Source: Dokdonella sp. | GTDB lineage: Bacteria; Pseudomonadota; Gammaproteobacteria; Xanthomonadales; Rhodanobacteraceae | Assembly: GCF_019634845.1 (NCBI RefSeq) | Contig: NZ_JAHCAQ010000014.1 | Coordinates: 1 to 64,000 of the forward strand | Length of the DNA stretch: 64,000 nucleotides | Direction: 5' to 3' | Shown here: one piece after another, positions 17,905-25,926 of the stretch | Layout of the letters: each line of letters starts with the position of its first letter | Numbering within the stretch: position 1 is the stretch's first letter | Made by a program: the position numbers and the translations under genes | The notes under the pieces: model-generated | The model's input: the letters and a program-made list of their open reading frames with translations, nothing else | What the model was told of the DNA's origin: nothing | The model's database searches: none

Positions 17905-20637
17905 CTATCGCTCCCCTTGCAGCGGCTGCGCGGAGTCCAGTTGCGGCTCCTCGGCAATGCCCTGCAGCGCGACCACGAAGAAGTGCCGCTCGCCAAGCCT
18001 CGCGCGGGCGCCCGGCAGCGCCTTGAGGGCGCAATCGCGGGCTTGGTCGGTACGCCCGGCGGCGAGCAGGGCCTGGGCGTGCCACAGCTTGAGGCGCGCC
18101 TCGTCGCGGTTTTCGCGCAGTTGCCAGTGCACCGAGATCGGTCGGGAGCGGGCTTGCGCGAGTTGCGCGTCGGCCTGCGCGAAGGCGGCGTCGAGCGCGT
18201 CTGCGTCGGCGGACAGCATGGCCTGCGCGCCGGTGAGCATGGCCGGCGCATGGCCCATGGGCTCGCTTGCGCCCGACAGCCAGGCATTGGCCTGCTGCCA
18301 GTCGTCGCGGGCCGCCTGCGCATCCCCGGCGCAGTGCAGTGCCACGCCGCGCAGGATCTGCGCATAGACCGCATCGATGCCGGGGGCCGCGCCGCCCTCG
18401 GTGTTTGCCTGCACCGCTCGCGCATAATCCCCGGCCGCGGCGGCACAGTGGCCTTCGACCATCGCCAGTTCGCCGCGCAGCAGATATAGGGTATCGCTGA
18501 TGTTTTGCGGATCCAGCGCCGCCGCGCGGTCGAAACCGCGTTCGATCATGGCGTGCGCATGGGCCAGGTCGCCGAGGTCGAACGCATTGGATGCGTGGGT
18601 GGCGGCGTAATAGCCGAGCAGGCGGCGATCCGGGTAACGGTCGAGCAGGTCGCGCGTGCTGGCGAACAGGGTTTCGGCGGATTCGAATTCGCCGAACAGC
18701 GCGCGCCGCAGCGCCGCCATGTTCTGCACGTAGGCGCGTTCGCGCGGGAAGGCGTCATCGCCCGCCGCCAGTGTGGCCTCGGTCAGTTCCCGCGCCCGTT
18801 CGCCCTGACGGACCGAGGTCAGCGCGCCGGCCAGCAGCACCTGGCTGTTCTGACGCCGCGGATCGTTCGCCGGCAGCAGCTTGCGCATCGCCGCCACGGC
18901 CTGTTCGAGCAGGGGTAGGCCCGTCGCCAGATTGCCCGCATCGTCGCTCATCACGCCCAGGTACGTGGCTGAATCGGCCCAGGCCAGGCTGTCCTTGTCG
19001 GTCGACGCATTCGCCGCCGGCACCAGATGGGCCAGAAAGCGGTCGCGTTCAGCCGAGCGCCCCAGACCGTCGAGCAGGTGGGCGTAGGTGGTCAGCACGT
19101 CCAGTCCGTTGGCCGTGCGCGCCAGATCCCAGTTCGGCTCGCTGCCCAGTTCCGCCTGCGCCAGCGCGATGCCATCCTCCTGCGCGTTGAGGTCCAGGTG
19201 CAGGTGCAGCAGGACACGGAGCATTTCCAGGCGCAAGGGGCTGCCCGGCGGCAACACGCGCAGGCGCGCACCACCGCTGTGCAGCAGCTCGCCGACCGAA
19301 ATGCGATCCTCCTCGTCGCGCATGTCGGATTGGCGCAGCAGTTCGACCACGAAGTCCTTCATCACGATCGCCGATTGCGCCTCCTGTTGCGCGATGCGGG
19401 CCTGCCACAGCACCGCGGCAATGCCGGTCACGAGACTGGCCAGCGCCAGTACCGCCAGCGTCGTGCTGAGGCGGTGCCGGCGCACGAACTTGCCGAGGCG
19501 GTAGCCCATCGAGGTGCCGGTCGCCCGCACCGGCGCGCCGGCCAACCAGCGCGAAAGGTCGTCGGCGAAGGCCTGCACGCTGGCGTAGCGGCGCTCGGGT
19601 TCCTTGGCCAGCGCCTTGTCGAGGATGCGCGCGAGATCGCCGCGCACGGTCGAGCGGTAAGCGGCGGCGCTGCTGCGGCGTGCGGCGAGCCGCGTGGCGG
19701 TGTCGGGTCGGCCGTCCTCGCTGCGCGCGATCGCCTGTGTTGGCGATTCGGCTGGGGTTTGGCATACCGTGCGCTGGGCGGCGGCGAGGTCGTGGCTATC
19801 GAGCGCGTAGGGCAGCGTGCCGGTGATGAGCTCGTAGAGGATCACGGCGAGCGAATAGACGTCCGCCGCCACGCCCGTCGCCGCCTGCGTGAACTGCTCG
19901 GGCGCGGCGTATTCGGGCGTGAGCGCATAGACGGAGCCGGCCACGGTCAGCGGCGCGGCCGCGTCGTCGCCGCTGCCTTCGAGCAGACGCGCAATGCCGA
20001 AATCGAGCAGGCGCACGACACCGTCGCCGCCGACCAGCACATTGCCGGGTTTCAGGTCGCGGTGGACGACGAGCTGGCCGTGCGCATACTGCACCGCCGC
20101 GCAGACATCGAGGAACAGGCGCACGCGCTGGCGCACATCGAGCCGCTGCGCGTCGCACCAGCGCGTGATCGCGTCGCCGTCGACGAACTCGAGCGCAAAC
20201 CACGGCCGCCCGTCCGGCGCGACGCCGCCATCGATCAAGCGCGCGAGGTTGGGGTGGTTGAGCCGTGCGAGGATGCGCCGCTCGCGCAGAAAGCGCGCCT
20301 GCACGTCGTCGAAGTCGAAGCCGCGGCGGATCAGCTTGATGGCGACGGTCTGCGCGAAGTCGGCGCCTTCGCGCACGCCGCGATAGACCACGCCGGTGCC
20401 GCCCTTGCCGATGCGTTCGGCGACGCGGAACGGCCCGAGTCGCCCGCCGATGAGGGTATCGACGGCGCCGGGTTGCGCATCGTCTGCGTCGGCGAGGTTG
20501 CGCAGCATCGCTTCGACCCGCGCCTGCAGCGCGGCGTCGCCGCCGCAGCGCGCGGTGATGAATTGCGCGCGCTCGTGCGGCTCGACGTCGAGCGCGTCGC
20601 GAACGACGCGCAGAACCGTGAGGCTGTACTCGCTCAT
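17905..20637 (-). CDS. membrane Ser/Thr protein kinase with C-terminal TPR region (paralogue 3)
   Basis: The 910-aa product has the N-terminal module (RDALDVEPHERAQFITARCG) and a kinase domain with GKGGTG (about 78-83), Lys101, His192-Arg193-Asp194 and DFG (212-214). A single membrane helix follows (TLAVLALASLVTGIAAVL), then a long helical extracytoplasmic region. The kinase domain is nearly identical over long stretches to paralogue 1, while the C-terminal sensor parts differ, as expected for recent duplication followed by sensor divergence. It starts 34 bp after the second sigma-factor gene, giving the same sigma-kinase pair as at 11069-14152. Confidence 0.93.
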   Translation of the reverse strand: MSEYSLTVLRVVRDALDVEPHERAQFITARCGGDAALQARVEAMLRNLADADDAQPGAVDTLIGGRLGPFRVAERIGKGGTGVVYRGVREGADFAQTVAIKLIRRGFDFDDVQARFLRERRILARLNHPNLARLIDGGVAPDGRPWFALEFVDGDAITRWCDAQRLDVRQRVRLFLDVCAAVQYAHGQLVVHRDLKPGNVLVGGDGVVRLLDFGIARLLEGSGDDAAAPLTVAGSVYALTPEYAAPEQFTQAATGVAADVYSLAVILYELITGTLPYALDSHDLAAAQRTVCQTPAESPTQAIARSEDGRPDTATRLAARRSSAAAYRSTVRGDLARILDKALAKEPERRYASVQAFADDLSRWLAGAPVRATGTSMGYRLGKFVRRHRLSTTLAVLALASLVTGIAAVLWQARIAQQEAQSAIVMKDFVVELLRQSDMRDEEDRISVGELLHSGGARLRVLPPGSPLRLEMLRVLLHLHLDLNAQEDGIALAQAELGSEPNWDLARTANGLDVLTTYAHLLDGLGRSAERDRFLAHLVPAANASTDKDSLAWADSATYLGVMSDDAGNLATGLPLLEQAVAAMRKLLPANDPRRQNSQVLLAGALTSVRQGERARELTEATLAAGDDAFPRERAYVQNMAALRRALFGEFESAETLFASTRDLLDRYPDRRLLGYYAATHASNAFDLGDLAHAHAMIERGFDRAAALDPQNISDTLYLLRGELAMVEGHCAAAAGDYARAVQANTEGGAAPGIDAVYAQILRGVALHCAGDAQAARDDWQQANAWLSGASEPMGHAPAMLTGAQAMLSADADALDAAFAQADAQLAQARSRPISVHWQLRENRDEARLKLWHAQALLAAGRTDQARDCALKALPGARARLGERHFFVVALQGIAEEPQLDSAQPLQGER

Positions 20638-20671
20638 CCGGGCAGCCTGTGTCGCGCGCGCCGCGCGAGGC

Positions 20672-21241
20672 TCACGTGTCGGCGAGCCGCTGGCGCAGCC
20701 ATTCGTGCGCGGCGATCCAGTCGCGCTGCGCGGTTCGTTCGGCCACGTCGAGCATCGTGGCGACTTCCGGCACCTCCAGGCCGATGAAGTAGCGCAGCTC
20801 CACCACTTTCGCCATGCGCGCGTCCATCGCCTCGAGTTCGGTCAGCGCCTGGTCCAGCATGATGAGGTCGGTGCCGTCCGGGATTTGCAGCTCCGCCACC
20901 TCGGCGAAATCCGCGCGCCGCCATTCGCCGCCGCGCTTGGTTCGGCTCGCGTTGCGGGCCCGGTCGACCAGGATCTGCCGCATCATGCGCGCAGAGGCAT
21001 TGAGCAGGTGCGTGGTGCTGGCGTATTCGGCCGGTGCGCGGCCGAGCAGGCGCAGCAGCATTTCGTGGACGAGCGCCGTGGTCTGCAGCGTCGCATGGCC
21101 CGGCGTCGAACGCAGTACGCTGGCGGCGATGCGGCGCAGATCGGCATACACGAGCGGCAACAGGCGATCGAGCGCGGCCGGATCGCCGTCGCGCCAACGC
21201 TCCAGCCACTTGGTGACGCTGCCTTCGGTCGCAGACCCCAT
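20672..21241 (-). CDS. ECF-like RNA polymerase sigma factor (kinase-associated type), second copy
   Basis: The 189-aa paralogue of the sigma factor at 13577-14152 has a sigma-2 region (LLPLVYADLRRIAASVL ... VHEMLLRLLG) and a sigma-4 helix-turn-helix (LEVPEVATMLDVAERTAQRDW). The segment LQTTALVHE, with Thr54 and Thr55, again replaces the acidic DAED-like motif of ordinary ECF factors. It is followed directly by kinase 3. The ATG at 21241 gives an N terminus like that of the first copy. No anti-sigma factor gene is adjacent. Confidence 0.88.
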   Translation of the reverse strand: MGSATEGSVTKWLERWRDGDPAALDRLLPLVYADLRRIAASVLRSTPGHATLQTTALVHEMLLRLLGRAPAEYASTTHLLNASARMMRQILVDRARNASRTKRGGEWRRADFAEVAELQIPDGTDLIMLDQALTELEAMDARMAKVVELRYFIGLEVPEVATMLDVAERTAQRDWIAAHEWLRQRLADT

Positions 21242-21247
21242 GCAGCG

Positions 21248-21255
21248 AAGGTAAC
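21248..21255 (-). promoter_or_regulatory. GTTACCTT octamer upstream of sigma gene 2
   Basis: The same octamer as at 14160-14167 lies six bases before the ATG of the second sigma factor on the minus strand. Its meaning is unknown. The rest of the gap to 21373 shows nothing recognisable. Confidence 0.35.
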
Positions 21256-21373
21256 GTGCCGATGGTGGCGCTGCCAAGCGCTGCGATGGCCGCAGTGGCG
21301 CGCGGTGGGCAGTATCGCTTCGCGGGGCCATTGGCGGATGCGAGCGTGAATCGCGCACGACGCGCACTTGCAG

Positions 21374-21411
21374 CGCCGGGCCACCCTCCGTTGCCGGAGG
21401 GTGGCCCGGCG
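21374..21411 (-). terminator. strong hairpin after the secreted-protein gene
   Basis: A perfect 17-bp stem (21374-21390 with 21395-21411) closes a TTGC loop. It starts 17 bases past the stop of the gene at 21428. Its GC-rich stem makes it very stable, but no T run follows on the minus strand. It probably ends transcription of the secreted-protein gene and separates it from the sigma/kinase pair. Confidence 0.7.
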
Positions 21412-21427
21412 GTTTCCGCTGCGCGGG

Positions 21428-23239
21428 TCAATCGAAGCCGTTCTTGAAAATCGTGTCGATTGGTGGCGCCAGGCCGAGTACGGCAACCTTCTGCTTGCCG
21501 CGCCAGGACGGGAGCAAGGCATCAGATGTGTAGCGGCTGTCGCCGGTCATGACGAACTTGCCGTCGCCGGTGCCGACGACGCCGTACATGCCGCTGTGCT
21601 TGCTGCGCGATGCGCCGATGTCGAAGGCGTACGTTTCGAACGACTTCACGGTGAGGTTGTCCAGGAGGGCGAAGGTGCTGTCGACGGAATCCTCTGGACA
21701 AGTGCCGCCGATCGGGCAAGGCGGGCTCCAGACCCGCATGCCGACGATGGCGAGCTTGCCGGCCTGCATGGTCAGGCCGTTGCCGTAGTCGGTTGAGCCA
21801 AACGAACAAAGTGTCCCGATGGGTGCGCTCGATCCGCCGAACACCGTGCGCGAATAGCTCCCGCCATTGTTGTAGTCGGTGGACACGCGCACCACGCTGA
21901 TGCCGCCCTTGCACTCGCGAGCCGAGTTCGAGGCCACGTACACAGTATGGACGCGCGGGCTGCCGGGAAGTCCGTTATAGGAGTTGACCGCGATGCCGAA
22001 CGGCACGTCGTCCTTGGCGATGCCGCCGGCATCCATCCATCCCGTCTGCCAGCTTGGATCGGCGACGCCGTCCTGGTTGACCCGCAGGACCATGACGTCG
22101 TAGTCGGCTGTCTTCTTTCTCGCCACCGCAATGAAGATCGCGGGATGGATGGAGGCGCCGACCAGCGCTGGCTCGCCGAGCGCGATGCCCTTGGCCTCGC
22201 AGGATTCGCTGGTGTCGTCGCAGTTGCTGCTGTAGTTGAGCACCACGGTGCCGGTCGCTGCGGTCATGAAGCCATTGCTGCTAAGCGTGTAGCGGCGGAA
22301 GATCGGCTTGGGCTTCTGGCTGCCGTCCCGCCAGAACTGGGTTGCGGTCACGACGACGTGTGTGATTTCCGGTGCGAAGCCAGTGTGGTAGACCTCCATG
22401 CCGCCGATCATCTCGTTGTAGTTGCCGCTGTTGAAAACCTCAGCGGTGCTGAGATATTTGCCGGCGGTATTGAACACGTAGACATGGGTGTCGATGTCGG
22501 TGGTGCCGTTGAAGTTCCTGTTGACCGAGACGAGGATGAAGTCGTCGATGACCTTGATGTCCTGGACCCAGCTGATGTAGGCCGTGTCGGATTTGGGGTA
22601 GACGATCCAAGGCGTCGCCGATGAATAGATGCAATCGCCTTGTCCGCCGCCATAAGCGCCGGGTGAGGTCCAGCATTTGCGGCTACCCGCCGCGCTGTAT
22701 TTCGCCAGGCCGAGGTTCCAGAAGCCATTGGTCTGGTTGCCGCCGGGATTCTTGATCATCGCCGCGACCACGATGTCGCCGTTGTCGAGCCGCGCCACCT
22801 TGCGGCCGAGGAAATAGCCTTGCGGGGAGCTGATGCTGCCGCCGAAGTCGTTCTCGATGTACTTGCCGCTGTTGAATGCCGGGTCGGCGACGTAGCTGTT
22901 GGCATCGAACGGCGTGTAGGGGCTGTCCGCCGAGGTTTCCTCACGATAGGCGGCGACGACGAGAGGATCGTCCGGGTTGAAGCCGAGCGCGGCGATTGCG
23001 GCGCGCTCGCGTTCGCTGTCCTCGAATTCCATGTCGGCAAGCATGTTGGCTTGTTCGCCGTGGATGGGTTGGTGCTGGGCCGCCGCGGCCGTTTGGCGGA
23101 AATTCCCGGTATCGGCAAAGGCCGGCACCGCCATCGTGGCGGCCAGCAGCAGCGTGGCCCATCCGCCGAGGCGGATGCGTGTAGTGGAACTGGAATGCGA
23201 CTCGGCGGCGCCGGCCGCAGCGTGGTGCAGCGGATGCAT
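21428..23239 (-). CDS. secreted protein with delta-60-like repeats and C-terminal IFKNGFD motif
   Basis: The 603-aa product has an N-terminal signal sequence after about 25 residues (LGGWATLLLAATMAVPAFA). The body contains repeated beta-strand segments such as GRKVARLDNGDIVVAAMI, MVLRVNQDGVADPSW and GKFVMTGDSRY, suggestive of a beta-propeller-like fold. It ends IDTIFKNGFD, a tail also seen on the truncated gene at 14256. The ATG at 23239 is chosen because GGGAGA lies seven to eight bases upstream. No catalytic motif is visible. It sits just upstream, in transcription order, of the sigma/kinase pair but is separated from it by a hairpin. The function is unknown. Confidence 0.85.
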   Translation of the reverse strand: MHPLHHAAAGAAESHSSSTTRIRLGGWATLLLAATMAVPAFADTGNFRQTAAAAQHQPIHGEQANMLADMEFEDSERERAAIAALGFNPDDPLVVAAYREETSADSPYTPFDANSYVADPAFNSGKYIENDFGGSISSPQGYFLGRKVARLDNGDIVVAAMIKNPGGNQTNGFWNLGLAKYSAAGSRKCWTSPGAYGGGQGDCIYSSATPWIVYPKSDTAYISWVQDIKVIDDFILVSVNRNFNGTTDIDTHVYVFNTAGKYLSTAEVFNSGNYNEMIGGMEVYHTGFAPEITHVVVTATQFWRDGSQKPKPIFRRYTLSSNGFMTAATGTVVLNYSSNCDDTSESCEAKGIALGEPALVGASIHPAIFIAVARKKTADYDVMVLRVNQDGVADPSWQTGWMDAGGIAKDDVPFGIAVNSYNGLPGSPRVHTVYVASNSARECKGGISVVRVSTDYNNGGSYSRTVFGGSSAPIGTLCSFGSTDYGNGLTMQAGKLAIVGMRVWSPPCPIGGTCPEDSVDSTFALLDNLTVKSFETYAFDIGASRSKHSGMYGVVGTGDGKFVMTGDSRYTSDALLPSWRGKQKVAVLGLAPPIDTIFKNGFD

Positions 23240-23361
23240 GGTGGCTGTCTCCCTTGGTGAACGACGGCCAGCGGGCCGCTTCATTGGGGGATACGCAAAA
23301 CCCGCGGGTCATCCGACACGCCCGCCGAAAATTTTTCTGCTGCCCGGCAACCTGCGAATCG

Positions 23362-24187
23362 TCATTGCCATTGAGTGTCGCAGGCGTCCTGCAGGCGCTG
23401 GCCGCGCGTATTGGTTGCGAGCAGGAAGTCCTTGCCGTCGTACGCCTTGTCCTGCAGCGTGAACTGCCGCCGCAGGCGCAGCGCGGGCTTGGCGCCCGGA
23501 CGGCCGATGGCCGCTCCCAAGACCACCGTTTCCGCTGCGTTGTTGGCGGTGTGATTGGTCTGCACCAGCACGCGGCCGCCACGTTCCACGAGGATCAGCG
23601 GCCCGCCGCCGCTGTAGACGGCGGTGAGCGGCGCGTCCGCGTGCACGAGGCGCGCGGCGCCGTTGCGGTCGGTGCCGGCGCGCGTTTTCATGAGGCCGAG
23701 GAAGACGCTGCTGCCAATCTGCGCGCGTTCGAAGTCGCGGTGCAGCGCGGTCGCGTGGCGGCGGACGAGGCAGTCGAACAGGTTTTCCACCTCGGCTTGG
23801 GTGAGGGTATCGGGCGGCAGGTAGACGGTGTCGCCCCGGTCGTAGCCGCTGCGCTTGCTGGCGCCGCTGGTGTCCAGGTTCAGGCCGAGGTTGTAAGTGC
23901 GTGGATGGCCCTGACACAGCCAGGGGCCGAGGTTCCTGTAGTACGCCTCGTAGTGGATGGCAGCCAAGGCCACGCCGCGGTAGCGGTAGCGTAGTTCGAC
24001 CTGCGAGCTGCCGGCCTCGCTTGCGGCCCATGGGCGGGCATCGACGATGAATTCACCGGCTGGGCAGCCGAGGCGGGTGACGGGCTGGAAGGATTGCGCC
24101 GCGGCGGTTCCGGCCCAAGCGAGACACAGGATGAGCAGAACTCGCCGAACGAGGCGGCAGTGCGGTGCCGTGCGCCGAGGCTTTCAT
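23362..24187 (-). CDS. hypothetical exported protein with an apparent frameshift at the start
   Basis: The frame encodes a signal-peptide-like segment VRRVLLILCLAWAGTAAAQ and then about 240 residues (GCPAGEFIVDARPW ... LFDCLVRRHATAL ... DACDTQWQ). I recognise no family. Within this frame no ATG, GTG or TTG precedes the signal sequence. An ATG at 24187 reads ATGAAAGCC; removing one A gives M-K-P-R-R and joins it to the signal peptide. I therefore infer a one-base indel in the AAA run (24182-24184), either real or a sequence error. The first in-frame GTG (23973) would cut off the export signal. It is the last gene of an apparent three-gene cassette. Confidence 0.6.
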
Positions 24188-24237
24188 GGTCTGCGCGACC
24201 TTGTCATGGCATCTGGCTTGAGGCTGCTCCGGGGCGA

Positions 24238-24831
24238 TCAAGAGGCTTCTCCCGCAGCCGGCAAATGCCGGCACAGGCGCGTGTGCAAGGCGCTGCGATC
24301 GTCCCAACCGGGGTGCTCGCGTACCAGCCATGCCATGGCGCGCCCGGCGTCGCGCACGTTGCGCGCGCCGGTGGCGGCAATGGCCGCGGCGATGGCGGCG
24401 TCGATCTGCGCTGGCGTAGGCGGCAGCTCCAGCGCGAAGGCGAGTTCCAGCGGGGTGTCGCTCCATGTGGTGATGCCCGCAGCGGAAAAGACCAACGTGC
24501 CGGTGAGCCGCGCCGGCAGGGTCCGCTCATCCGGCGCGCCAAAGGACAGCCCGCTGACGTCCAGCGGTACATGCCGGTGCAGCAGGCAGATGCTGCCGTC
24601 GATGTAGCCCTTCAGCGGATTGACCGGGAAGCAGTGGCTGCGCCCGGCCTGCCGGCGCGGCTCGCCCAAGTCCAGCGCGATGCCGTCGAGCTGGACGAGG
24701 GTGTCCACGGGCTGTCCGTCCAGCATGAAGGGATGCAACGCGATGGTGATGGCCGCTTGCTGCGTCGGACCGCTGCGCGGTTGGCAGCGGGCGCCGGCGG
24801 CGGTCAACAGGTGGCAGGGAAAGTCGGCCAT
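24238..24831 (-). CDS. hypothetical protein
   Basis: The 197-aa product belongs to no family I recognise. It begins MADFPCHLLTAAGARC and contains a beta-rich middle (VDTLVQLDGIALDL, TLVFSAAGITTWSD). The alpha-helical C-terminal third has the segment DAAIAAAIAATGARNVRDAG. There is no clear signal peptide. The ATG at 24831 is five bases past the stop of the preceding gene, so the two are almost certainly in one operon. The body before the ATG belongs to the preceding gene in another frame. Confidence 0.7.
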   Translation of the reverse strand: MADFPCHLLTAAGARCQPRSGPTQQAAITIALHPFMLDGQPVDTLVQLDGIALDLGEPRRQAGRSHCFPVNPLKGYIDGSICLLHRHVPLDVSGLSFGAPDERTLPARLTGTLVFSAAGITTWSDTPLELAFALELPPTPAQIDAAIAAAIAATGARNVRDAGRAMAWLVREHPGWDDRSALHTRLCRHLPAAGEAS

Positions 24832-24835
24832 GGCT

Positions 24836-25519
24836 TCAGGGCAGATCCTGCGCCCGTGCGCCCAGGCGCAGGTTGCGGCAGAACACCGTGCAGGAACGTT
24901 CGTCGGCGGGCGGGTCTTGCAGTTGCACGTAAAGGTCGGGCGCGAATTGCACCACGGTGACGGCCGTGTCGCCCGAGCCTGCATAGATGCCTGTGAAGTC
25001 CTTGATGCGCTGGCGCACCCAGTACGGGCGCGTGATGGTTTCGCCACGCCAGGCGGGTTTGCCGTGGAAGTCAAAGGGTTCGCCGCGCTGGTCGCCCGCC
25101 TGGGCATTGGGCAACATCCAGCGGCCGTCATCGCCGCGGACGAAGGGGTCGGCGTTGCGCCGGCGCTCAGGCTGCGCGCGCACCACGCGCTCGGCTGGCC
25201 GCGCGTTGCCGGGCAGCGGGATCACCCAGTCGCACACGTCGTAGGGCGGTTGGCCGCCTTCGTCCTTGTCCTTGCAGTCGCCGCGTTGCGGCGGATCGGG
25301 CTTGGCCTTGACGACGTCGAAGGCGCATTGGCGGCCTTCCTGTCCATCCTGCGTGCCGTGTTGGCGTTTGGGTCGGCTGATTTTGTAGCCCGCCGGCAAA
25401 TCGACTTCGAGGCCGCAGGCGGCGACGTGGACGGTGGCGGACGCGTCAGTCTGCGCCGCGCAGGACGCGGACGCAGCGGCCAGCAACGTGAGGGCGGTCG
25501 CCGTGGCAAGGCGCTTCAT
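24836..25519 (-). CDS. hypothetical exported protein
   Basis: The 227-aa product begins with a signal peptide, KRLATATALTLLAAASASCA, so it is exported; the ASC at the end could be an atypical lipobox. The mature part has several Cys residues and short motifs such as CGLEVDLPAGYKI and YDVCDWVIPLPGN, and I recognise no family. It is the first gene of a tight three-gene minus-strand cassette with the genes at 24238 and 23362. The ATG at 25519 is fixed by the signal peptide. Its promoter should lie in the 407-bp gap upstream. Confidence 0.72.
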   Translation of the reverse strand: MKRLATATALTLLAAASASCAAQTDASATVHVAACGLEVDLPAGYKISRPKRQHGTQDGQEGRQCAFDVVKAKPDPPQRGDCKDKDEGGQPPYDVCDWVIPLPGNARPAERVVRAQPERRRNADPFVRGDDGRWMLPNAQAGDQRGEPFDFHGKPAWRGETITRPYWVRQRIKDFTGIYAGSGDTAVTVVQFAPDLYVQLQDPPADERSCTVFCRNLRLGARAQDLP

Positions 25520-25926
25520 GGGGCGTCCTGCCGGGACCGTGGGTCGGGCAATGGCATTCGGATTGACAACCGTTCCGGCGTGATCGAATTGCGGAGGGAA
25601 CGTATTGGGCTTTCGCGTCCACGATCGCTCGCAGGTACGAATGGTGCCGCCGCCATCGCACTCGCGGCAAGCGCGGCGCAAGTCATTGCACGGCCGCAGG
25701 CGGCTCAGAACCGTCGGCTGGGATGGAACGCAGCACAATCCCGGCAAGCACGGCGCCAAGTGCAGCGCGTTGCGCCGCCCGCTTCCGGCTGGCGGCGCAG
25801 TGCCGCTTCGCCTTGCGGCGCCCTGCCGGTGTTGACCGCGCCTGCGCTGCGCGAACTTTGCGGTCCAACCCGTCGCTGCGCCGCGCGCTTTTGCTACGCT
25901 TGCCCGATCGCAGCGCCGCCTCGCCC
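25520..25926. other. 407-bp divergent intergenic region
   Basis: It lies between the minus-strand cassette and gspC and should hold promoters in both directions. No confident promoter, hairpin or small gene was seen. An upstream extension of the gspC frame to 25723 exists, but its Arg/Ala-rich composition looks non-coding. Confidence 0.5.
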
